Source: Bacillota bacterium (GTDB lineage: Bacteria; Bacillota; Clostridia; Acetivibrionales; DSM-1351). Taken from it: a stretch of 10,779 nt of DNA. The position numbers were made by a program, and so were the translations under genes. The stretch lies in assembly GCA_023397905.1 (NCBI GenBank), contig JAEWSZ010000099.1:1-10779 (forward strand). The letters run 5' to 3'. Numbering within the stretch: position 1 is the stretch's first letter; each line of letters opens with the position of its first letter. Below the pieces are notes generated by a model, which was given only the letters and a program-made list of their open reading frames with translations, ran no database searches and was not told where the DNA came from. This document shows positions 1-5,374 of the stretch, piece after piece.

Positions 1-1515
1 CAGTACACCATTACAGATATATGCGACGGGATAGCCCAGGGACATGACGGGATGAATTACTCTCTGATTTCAAGAGAGATGATAGCAAATACCATTGAGG
101 TGCAGGTAAAAGCTACGCCATTTGACGGAGCGGTGTTCATATCCTCCTGTGACAAATCTGTCCCGGGGCAGCTGATGGCCATTGCCCGCTGCAACCTTCC
201 CTCTGTTTTTGTGCCGGGAGGCGTAATGAAGGCCGGGCCTGACAATCTGACCCTTGAGCAGATCGGCGCATATCACGCCAAATATCTCAGAAATGAAATC
301 GGCGAAGCCGAATACACATATTATAAACGCAATGCCTGTCCGGGCTGCGGGGCATGCCAGTTCATGGGAACGGCCAGCACCATGCAGATCATGGCGGAAG
401 CCCTTGGAATGGCGCTTCATGGCTCGGCTCTGATCCCCGCCTCCGGACAGGAGATAAAGGACTGGGCCAAAGCGGCCGGAAAGACGGTAATGGAGCTGGT
501 AAACAGCAATCTGACTCCCGGAAGCATAATGACTTCTCAGGCCTTTGAAAATGCCATAATGGTACATGCGGCCATAGCGGGTTCGTCAAATTCACTTCTT
601 CACATACCGGCTATTGCACATCAACTGGGGATAGAAATAGACGCCGGACTTTTTGACAAAATACACCGGCAAATCCCACACCTCTGCAATATACGCCCCA
701 GCGGTACTTATCCGGCGGAATACTACTGGTTCGCAGGAGGGACTCCATATGTGATGGAGCAGATAAAAAACCATCTTCACCTGGATGTAATGACGGTGAC
801 AGGCAAAACCCTTGGAGAGAATCTGGAGGATCTGAAAAATTCGGGATTTTACGAGAAATGCCATAAATACCTGGTTTCTGCGGGTACAAAAAAAGAAGAT
901 ATAATAAAAAGCTATTCTATGCCGATATCAAAACAGGGGGCTATTGCCGTTTTAAAAGGTAATCTGGCTCCTGAAGGGGCTGTGGTCAAGCATTCGGCTC
1001 TGAAAAAGGAAATGATGACTTTCACGGGAATTGCCAGACCTTTTGATTGCGAGGAGGAAGCCTATTCGGCGGTGGTGGAAAAGCGGATAAGGCCGGGCGA
1101 TGTGGTGATCATCAGGTATGAAGGCCCCAGAGGTTCCGGGATGCCGGAAATGTTTTACACCACCGAAGCAATAGCCAGTGACGAAGAGCTGTCGGGCTCC
1201 GTATGTCTCATAACCGACGGACGGTTTTCCGGCGCCACCAGAGGACCGGCCATAGGCCATGTTTCCCCGGAGGCCGCCGAAGGCGGACCCATTGCGCTTG
1301 TACAGGAAGGCGATCTCATCAGGATAGACATTCCCTCAAGGGAAATAAATGTGGTGGGGGCCGGCGGCATGGAAATGCCTGAAACAGAAGTAAATGCCAT
1401 ACTAAAATTGAGAAAGGAAAATTATATCCGTCCGGAACTGAAAGAAAAAACAGGAATACTTAAAATATATTCAAAGCTTGCTGTTTCTCCTATGAAGGGT
1501 GGATATATGGAATAA
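1..1515 (+). CDS. IlvD/Edd-family dehydratase, 5' end missing
   Basis: The frame is open from base 1, so the gene begins upstream of the window; 504 residues are visible, and about 60-80 N-terminal residues should be missing. The family removes water from 2,3-dihydroxy acids (branched-chain amino acid synthesis) or from sugar acids, using an Fe-S cluster and Mg2+. Visible family signatures are DGIAQGHDGMNYSL near the start, SSCDKSVPG (cluster Cys at 148-150), NACPGCGACQFMGTAST (Cys codons at 337, 346, 355) and ITDGRFSGATRGPAIGHVSP near the C-terminus, whose Ser (1228-1230) matches the proposed catalytic base. The first cluster cysteine of the family would lie upstream. The CPGCGAC motif has one more cysteine than the CPGAGSC I recall for classical IlvD. 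I cannot separate dihydroxy-acid dehydratase from a sugar-acid dehydratase on this evidence, so no symbol is given. I see no clear terminator after the TAA. Confidence 0.9.
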   Translation, partial: QYTITDICDGIAQGHDGMNYSLISREMIANTIEVQVKATPFDGAVFISSCDKSVPGQLMAIARCNLPSVFVPGGVMKAGPDNLTLEQIGAYHAKYLRNEIGEAEYTYYKRNACPGCGACQFMGTASTMQIMAEALGMALHGSALIPASGQEIKDWAKAAGKTVMELVNSNLTPGSIMTSQAFENAIMVHAAIAGSSNSLLHIPAIAHQLGIEIDAGLFDKIHRQIPHLCNIRPSGTYPAEYYWFAGGTPYVMEQIKNHLHLDVMTVTGKTLGENLEDLKNSGFYEKCHKYLVSAGTKKEDIIKSYSMPISKQGAIAVLKGNLAPEGAVVKHSALKKEMMTFTGIARPFDCEEEAYSAVVEKRIRPGDVVIIRYEGPRGSGMPEMFYTTEAIASDEELSGSVCLITDGRFSGATRGPAIGHVSPEAAEGGPIALVQEGDLIRIDIPSREINVVGAGGMEMPETEVNAILKLRKENYIRPELKEKTGILKIYSKLAVSPMKGGYME

Positions 1516-1604
1516 ATTTTACCCTCTTTGGCGCTTTTACAGAATTCATAAAATAGCCTCTTGTGAATATAATTAAACGTGTCCTTATAAGCAGGGAGGG
1601 TAAA

Positions 1605-2648
1605 ATGAAAAAAGTCTTCATTTACATATACATCATTATAATGGTTGTTTTAGTTATTATCATCCCGTTCATATTTGCACATAACGTTGACATGGCACTG
1701 GAGCAGCGGAAAGGCGCTGTGGAGGGAAATGGGAAGACAGAGGCAAATGGCGGCGGTACAACAGATACGGTTGAAAATATAAATACGCTCACCATAAATG
1801 TATATATGACAGATCAGAAAAAAATAGTCAAAATGCGGCTGGAGGATTATCTGATAGGCGTGGTTGCCGCAGAAATGCCCGCATCGTTTGAACTGGAGGC
1901 TTTAAAGGCGCAGGCCGTGGCTGCAAGGACCTATGCATTGGGACGAGCCACAGGACTTTATGGGTCCCCGGAGGATCACAAAGGCGCGGATATATGTACG
2001 GATCCGGCACATTGCCAGGCCTGGATCAGCAAAGAGACGGCCATGAGACGGTGGGGCCTCATCTCCTCCTTCAACAACTGGAACAAGATATGCAAGGCTG
2101 TGCAGGAGACCTCGGGGCAGGTCATTGAATACGAAGGGGTCATAATAAATCCGCTGTTTCATTCCAACAGCGGAGGACATACCGAGAACTCCGAAGATGT
2201 GTGGGACGGAACAGCAGAGCCATATTTAAGAGGGGTTGCAAGTCCTGGAGAGGACACTTTTTCAGAATATAAGGGCGAGGTGGTCATGAAACAGGAGGAT
2301 ATGGTCAAAAAATTAAAGGAGTTCAATCCCAAATTGGTCATAAAGAACAAGGACCTGATGTCCAATATAAAAATACAGAAATATTCCTCAGGGGACAGGG
2401 TAATGAGCATGAAAATCGGAAATGTCACATTGAAGGGCACGGATTTCAGAACCTTATTCAAGCTGAAATCAACCAATTTCAAAATGAGCAAGCTGCCCGA
2501 CGGCAGGATATCCATAACCACCATAGGCTATGGCCACGGAGTCGGAATGAGCCAGTGCGGCGCCGATTATCTGGCCAAGGAGGGAAAGAACTACGCCGAT
2601 ATATTAAAATACTATTATCAGGGAGTGGATTTGAAAAAAGTGAGCTGA
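1605..2648 (+). CDS. spoIID: Stage II sporulation protein D (lytic transglycosylase)
   Basis: SpoIID cleaves glycan strands of septal peptidoglycan in the mother cell and, with SpoIIM and SpoIIP, drives forespore engulfment. The 347-residue protein has an N-terminal membrane anchor (about residues 4-25), a short polar linker, then the SpoIID domain. EDYLIGVVAAEMPASF (80-95) holds the expected catalytic Glu90. ALKAQAVAARTYALGRA, HSNSGGHTEN (186-195), DVWDGTAEPYLRGV and the C-terminal GYGHGVGMSQCGADYLA (308-324) are all classic for the family. Cys131 and Cys137 in CTDPAHC match the zinc-binding cysteine pair described for clostridial SpoIID. I chose ATG 1605 because AGGGAGGG lies at 1593-1600 just before it and the hydrophobic anchor follows directly; an in-frame GTG at 1563 would add 14 residues. 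spoIIQ follows 84 bases downstream, the usual partner gene. In Bacillus this gene is read by sigma-E; I could not identify a convincing sigma-E promoter here. Confidence 0.95.
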   Translation: MKKVFIYIYIIIMVVLVIIIPFIFAHNVDMALEQRKGAVEGNGKTEANGGGTTDTVENINTLTINVYMTDQKKIVKMRLEDYLIGVVAAEMPASFELEALKAQAVAARTYALGRATGLYGSPEDHKGADICTDPAHCQAWISKETAMRRWGLISSFNNWNKICKAVQETSGQVIEYEGVIINPLFHSNSGGHTENSEDVWDGTAEPYLRGVASPGEDTFSEYKGEVVMKQEDMVKKLKEFNPKLVIKNKDLMSNIKIQKYSSGDRVMSMKIGNVTLKGTDFRTLFKLKSTNFKMSKLPDGRISITTIGYGHGVGMSQCGADYLAKEGKNYADILKYYYQGVDLKKVS

Positions 2649-2679
2649 TTTGCGTAAGCGGCGAATTTTTCGTCTCCAT

Positions 2680-2708
2680 GTATATTGTTGGTAATTCAGG
2701 AAACAATA
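2680..2708 (+). promoter_or_regulatory. Candidate sigma-F promoter of spoIIQ
   Basis: GTATA at 2680-2684, preceded by T, fits the -35 consensus GYATA. GGAAACAATA at 2699-2708 fits the -10 consensus GGnnAnAnTR at every fixed position. The spacer is 14 bases, at the short end of what is reported. spoIIQ is a sigma-F (forespore) gene in Bacillus, which supports the call. The predicted start of transcription would fall almost on the ribosome binding site (2715-2722), leaving a leader of about 18 bases, which is tight and lowers confidence. Confidence 0.5.
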
Positions 2709-2732
2709 TTTAATGGAGGTGGAATATATATT

Positions 2733-3548
2733 ATGAAGAAACTTATTCCAGACGAAAAAAATTGGAAGGACAAACTGTCAAAATTCTTTAATACCAAGGG
2801 TTTTTATGTGATTTTAGCAGTTTGTATAATAATCGTGGCAGCCACTGCAATATACGTAACTACCCAGAATATGGGTTCTCCTGATACCGGTATCAACAAT
2901 GAAAAAATTATTCCCGGCGATGCAAATGCAAATAATGGTCAGGAAGACGAAACAAAGGCGGTTACCGGAACTGCAGAAAAGGATGGAGCTGCAAACCAGA
3001 CGGCCGCAGCAAACCCGACAACAGCTGCAAATTCAGCAACCAAGGACGCGACGAAGGATGCGGCAACCCAGCCTAAAACAGCACCGGCTGCTTCAAAGTC
3101 TGTTGTGACATTTATCAGACCGGTTGACGGCTCAATTATGAAGGATTTCACCAGAGATGTAAATACTTTTGCGGAGTCAAAGACACTTGGGGATGTAAGG
3201 GCCCATATGGGAATTGATTTCAAGGTGGACAAGCTTACAAAGGTAAGGGCTGTTGCCGACGGAACAGTGTCGCTGGTGCAGAATGACGCAAACGGCATAG
3301 TTGTGGAGATAACCCACGGAAATGGTCTGAAGACCAGGTACGCAGGTCTTTCCAGCCAGGGCTTGGAAGACATCAGCACAGGGCTGAAGGTTAAGGCCAA
3401 CGAAATAATAGGCCTTGTGGGAGATCCTATCCAGAGCGAATGGGAAGATGGCGCTCACCTTCACTTTGAAGTCATTAAGGACGGAAAATCCGTGGATCCG
3501 GCTCCATACCTGAAAGCATCAACTACGGCACAGCCGCAGGGGAAATAG
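2733..3548 (+). CDS. spoIIQ: SpoIIQ-like M23/LytM-domain engulfment protein
   Basis: SpoIIQ sits in the forespore membrane, extends into the intermembrane space and binds SpoIIIAH from the mother cell, forming the channel/ratchet needed for engulfment. The 271-residue product has one membrane segment (about residues 23-43), an Ala/Thr/Asn-rich linker (about 50-122) and a C-terminal LytM domain (about 125-260). The zinc ligands of M23 peptidases are present: His158 and Asp162 in HMGID, and His242-x-His244 in HLHFEV. The conserved His of the YxHLS motif is replaced by Gly205 (YAGLS). So zinc binding looks possible but cleavage may be impaired. In B. subtilis SpoIIQ the first zinc ligand is lost, whereas clostridial SpoIIQ is reported to bind zinc. 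ATG 2733 is chosen for GGAGGTGG at 2715-2722 and the charged N-terminus before the anchor; a TTG at 2685 is in frame but lies within the promoter. Directly downstream of spoIID, as in other spore formers. The gene stops with TAG. Confidence 0.9.
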   Translation: MKKLIPDEKNWKDKLSKFFNTKGFYVILAVCIIIVAATAIYVTTQNMGSPDTGINNEKIIPGDANANNGQEDETKAVTGTAEKDGAANQTAAANPTTAANSATKDATKDAATQPKTAPAASKSVVTFIRPVDGSIMKDFTRDVNTFAESKTLGDVRAHMGIDFKVDKLTKVRAVADGTVSLVQNDANGIVVEITHGNGLKTRYAGLSSQGLEDISTGLKVKANEIIGLVGDPIQSEWEDGAHLHFEVIKDGKSVDPAPYLKASTTAQPQGK

Positions 3549-3554
3549 GATAGC

Positions 3555-3657
3555 AGAAGTACGTAAGTACAGAAATGCAGAAGTACGGAAGTACAGGAGC
3601 ATGGAAGTGTAGGAGTACAGAAGTGCGGAAGCATGGAAATCAGAAGTATAGAATAAA
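3555..3657 (+). repeat. Degenerate 8-bp tandem repeat, about 13 units
   Basis: Starting seven bases after the spoIIQ stop, the sequence can be cut into consecutive 8-base units of consensus RGAAGTAC: AGAAGTAC (3555-3562 and 3579-3586 exact), GTAAGTAC, AGAAATGC, GGAAGTAC, AGGAGCAT, GGAAGTGT, AGGAGTAC, AGAAGTGC, GGAAGCAT, a 7-base GGAAATC, AGAAGTAT and AGAATAAA. Divergence is mostly by transition. Eight is not a multiple of three and I see no supported gene here, so it reads as noncoding expansion followed by drift. Function unknown. Confidence 0.85.
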
Positions 3658-3665
3658 ACTCTGGA

Positions 3666-3716
3666 ATTCAGGACCCAAAATTCTGAATCATGGAAGGCCG
3701 GCTTATATGTCGGCCT
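3666..3716 (+). terminator. Tandem hairpins, probable terminator of spoIIQ
   Basis: A first hairpin pairs ATTCAGGA (3666-3673) with TTCTGAAT (3681-3688) around a 7-base loop, with one G-U pair. A second, stronger one pairs AGGCCGGC (3695-3702) with GTCGGCCT (3709-3716) around TTATAT, with one G-U pair, followed by GATTTACTTT, a weak T-rich tail. Placement after spoIIQ and before the AraC promoter suits an intrinsic terminator. The second hairpin resembles those at 8222-8245 and 9751-9774. Confidence 0.6.
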
Positions 3717-3758
3717 GATTTACTTTAAGCCGGAGGCCGGGATTCTGCTCAGCGTCTA

Positions 3759-3787
3759 TTGCATATTTCCCTGATTGATGCTATAAA
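3759..3787 (+). promoter_or_regulatory. Candidate sigma-A promoter of the AraC-type gene
   Basis: TTGCAT (3759-3764) and TATAAA (3782-3787) are separated by exactly 17 bases, close to the vegetative consensus. It sits 45 bases before the AraC-type start codon and downstream of the spoIIQ terminator, so the regulator probably has its own transcript. Confidence 0.45.
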
Positions 3788-3832
3788 AAAAGCAGGGAAT
3801 TTGATTAACAGGAAAAATACCGGGAGCGGAAG

Positions 3833-4756
3833 ATGGAATTTGATCTGGCTAAGGCCTCCAAAAAACTGTGCGAACTGGATTTAAACTACATATATGAGGG
3901 CTTGAATATCAATGTTCTGTGGTTCCGGGCCATGGTGATGCCTGGAGAAGCCGGAGCCTGGACCATTGAGCGCCATATGCATTCCTCCTACGAATTTCAC
4001 TTTATAAAAGAGGGAAGCTGTGAGGTCACAACAGACAGCGGCAGCTTTATTGCGGAAAAGGGCGGCTTTTATCTGACGCCTCCGTCGGTATTCCATGAAC
4101 AGCGCGGCAGAGGCAATTCAAAATTTATTGAATACTCTTTGAATTGCGACCTGAATATAACCGGAGAGTGCTCCGCCGAAATGCTGAGGATGGTTGAAAT
4201 ACTAAAGGAATCACCCTGCTCCTTGCACCGGGACGATGAAAATGTCAGATGCAGCAAGCTCTTTGAGTATGCCCTGAAGGAGGCATACTTTGAGCGCATG
4301 GGCTATTTCGGCAGTATAAAGGGTATAATCCCGCTCATAGTCATAAACGCCTCGAGAAAAATAATCCATGGCAGGGCAGTTCCGGGTAAAACGGAGGCCG
4401 ACTATACAGCCCCGAGGAAAAGCAGCACCAGCAATTACAGAATGTCCCTGATTGAAAGATTCATCGCAGACAATATATCAACTTCAGTCTCGACCGCATC
4501 CATAGCCTCATACATGCATTTGAGCCAAAAGCAGGTGTGCAGGATAATAAGGGATTCAAAAAATATGTCCACCAAAGAGTATGTAAACAGCATCAAGCTT
4601 GCACGGGCAAGGGAGCTTTTAAAAAATTCCAATCTTCACATCAGAGAAATTGCCGATATATTGGGCTTTTCCAGTGAATATTATTTCAGCCAGTTCTTTA
4701 AACACGGCGAGGGCTATTCGCCTGCTCTGTTCAGAGGAAATACCCGGAGCGGATAA
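3833..4756 (+). CDS. AraC-family transcriptional regulator with cupin sensor
   Basis: A 307-residue cytoplasmic regulator of the common sugar-responsive AraC type. The N-terminal cupin-like ligand domain (about residues 30-105) shows the pattern RHMHSSYEFHFIKEG with His48, His50 and Glu54, then PPSVFHEQ with His88. A middle region (about 110-200) is not recognisable. The C-terminal domain (about 203-302) has both helix-turn-helix units: STASIASYMHLSQKQV (from 220), and HIREIADILGFSSEYYFSQF (269-288), which is the strongly conserved second AraC helix pair. ATG 3833 follows GGGAG at 3822-3826 with a 6-base gap. The gene lies 285 bases upstream of, and in the same direction as, an alpha-mannosidase gene, whose upstream region holds a 21-bp-spaced direct repeat (4872-4903) of the kind bound by AraC dimers. 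I infer it activates the mannosidase in response to a mannose-containing sugar; the ligand cannot be read from sequence. Confidence 0.93.
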   Translation: MEFDLAKASKKLCELDLNYIYEGLNINVLWFRAMVMPGEAGAWTIERHMHSSYEFHFIKEGSCEVTTDSGSFIAEKGGFYLTPPSVFHEQRGRGNSKFIEYSLNCDLNITGECSAEMLRMVEILKESPCSLHRDDENVRCSKLFEYALKEAYFERMGYFGSIKGIIPLIVINASRKIIHGRAVPGKTEADYTAPRKSSTSNYRMSLIERFIADNISTSVSTASIASYMHLSQKQVCRIIRDSKNMSTKEYVNSIKLARARELLKNSNLHIREIADILGFSSEYYFSQFFKHGEGYSPALFRGNTRSG

Positions 4757-4871
4757 ATGCGCTGAATTTTTTCCGGAGCCGGTGAAAGGTCATAAATTCA
4801 ATTACGTCTGAATCTGAGCTTCCGGCTTTCGGACCACAGTAATTGATTTCTATTAATTGGAATAATAAAAT

Positions 4872-4903
4872 GTCCCGAAATCTTAAATAATCGTCCGCAA
4901 ATC
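4872..4903 (+). promoter_or_regulatory. Candidate AraC-type operator: direct repeat, 21-bp period
   Basis: GTCCCGAAATC (4872-4882) and GTCCGCAAATC (4893-4903) match at 9 of 11 positions in the same orientation, exactly 21 bases apart, two helical turns. Known AraC half-sites (araI1/araI2) are direct repeats with this spacing, the downstream one lying next to the -35 position. Here the second half-site ends just before where a -35 would fall relative to TATACT at 4930-4935. An AraC-family gene lies directly upstream. The operator role is inferred. Confidence 0.45.
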
Positions 4904-4929
4904 AAATGTATTAGTTCTCATTAAAATTA

Positions 4930-4935
4930 TATACT
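4930..4935 (+). promoter_or_regulatory. Possible -10 element of the mannosidase gene
   Basis: TATACT resembles a sigma-A -10 box. The position 17 bases upstream (4907-4912, TGTATT) is a poor -35, as expected for an activator-dependent promoter. The stretch is AT-rich, so a chance match is possible. Confidence 0.25.
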
Positions 4936-4941
4936 ATTCAT

Positions 4942-5004
4942 AGCGCGAAACAATTTTGGAGCATACATCTGCTTTTCGCGCTCCAGAATCCGAGAGCGGA
5001 TTTT
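4942..5004 (+). other. Two inverted repeats in the mannosidase leader
   Basis: AGCGCGAAA (4942-4950) and TTTCGCGCT (4974-4982) are perfect 9-base inverted arms around 23 bases. Inside, AGCA (4960-4963) can pair with TGCT (4970-4973), extending the right arm. GGAGC (4958-4962) can instead pair with GCTCC (4980-4984), giving an alternative fold that excludes the first. A second hairpin follows: AATCCG (4987-4992) with CGGATT (4997-5002) around AGAG, extendable by two pairs to 4985-5004. They lie between the possible -10 and the ribosome binding site (GAGGAGG, 5028-5034), so they could be a leader RNA structure, an attenuator with a weak T tail, or a protein site. Confidence 0.5.
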
Positions 5005-5041
5005 CATAATTATTTCATTTAAGAGATGAGGAGGACATGTT

Positions 5042-5299
5042 ATGCGCTTTATTGCAGAAAGGATAAACCGCCTGCTGGATGAGATATCCAAATATATCTG
5101 CCCTGAAAACACAGAGCTGGAAGGCTTTAAGTTTATTCAGAGCGGGTATGGCTGCCATGAATTGCCTGACGGAAATGCAGGCTGGCAGGATTTCCGGAAG
5201 GATGACAGGTGGGGAGGAAAGGACAGGCATTATTGGTTTAAAACCACCGCGTCCGTGCCTGAGAAATTCAGCGGAAAGATAATTATTTTTGAGGTATAG
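5042..5299 (+). pseudogene. N-terminal 85 codons of alpha-mannosidase, ended by in-frame TAG
   Basis: This frame has the expected start of the mannosidase gene: ATG 5042 with GAGGAGG at 5028-5034, 7 bases away. It encodes 85 residues (MRFIAERINRLLDEISKYIC...) and then meets TAG at 5297-5299. The same frame continues after the TAG without any shift through TGIEDGWDALNPQFLVYVNG into the 937-codon frame that starts at ATG 5375. Total length with the TAG read as a residue is 1048 aa, which fits full-length bacterial GH38 alpha-mannosidases, and the residues on both sides look like the N-terminal domain typical of that family. Explanations are a recent nonsense mutation, a sequencing error, or amber readthrough. 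spoIIQ ends in TAG in this same window, so TAG is used as a normal stop here. Confidence 0.75.
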
Positions 5300-5374
5300 A
5301 CCGGGATAGAAGACGGCTGGGATGCGCTGAACCCGCAATTCCTGGTATACGTAAACGGAAAACTGGTACAGGGA

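Noticed and set aside
70..567. 165-codon minus-strand frame opposite the IlvD/Edd gene
   Set aside because: The + strand carries unmistakable IlvD signatures over the same bases; the antisense translation has no family features.
1563..1604. In-frame GTG start for spoIID adding 14 residues
   Set aside because: No ribosome binding site precedes it, whereas AGGGAGGG stands just before ATG 1605 and the membrane anchor begins right there.
3555..3657. CRISPR-like array after spoIIQ
   Set aside because: The units are 8 bases, directly abutting and degenerate, with no spacers and no cas genes in the window.
4841..4858. Imperfect palindrome AATTGAT TTCT ATTAATT as a regulator site
   Set aside because: AT-rich with a mismatch, and inverted rather than direct; the 21-bp direct repeat nearby fits AraC proteins better.
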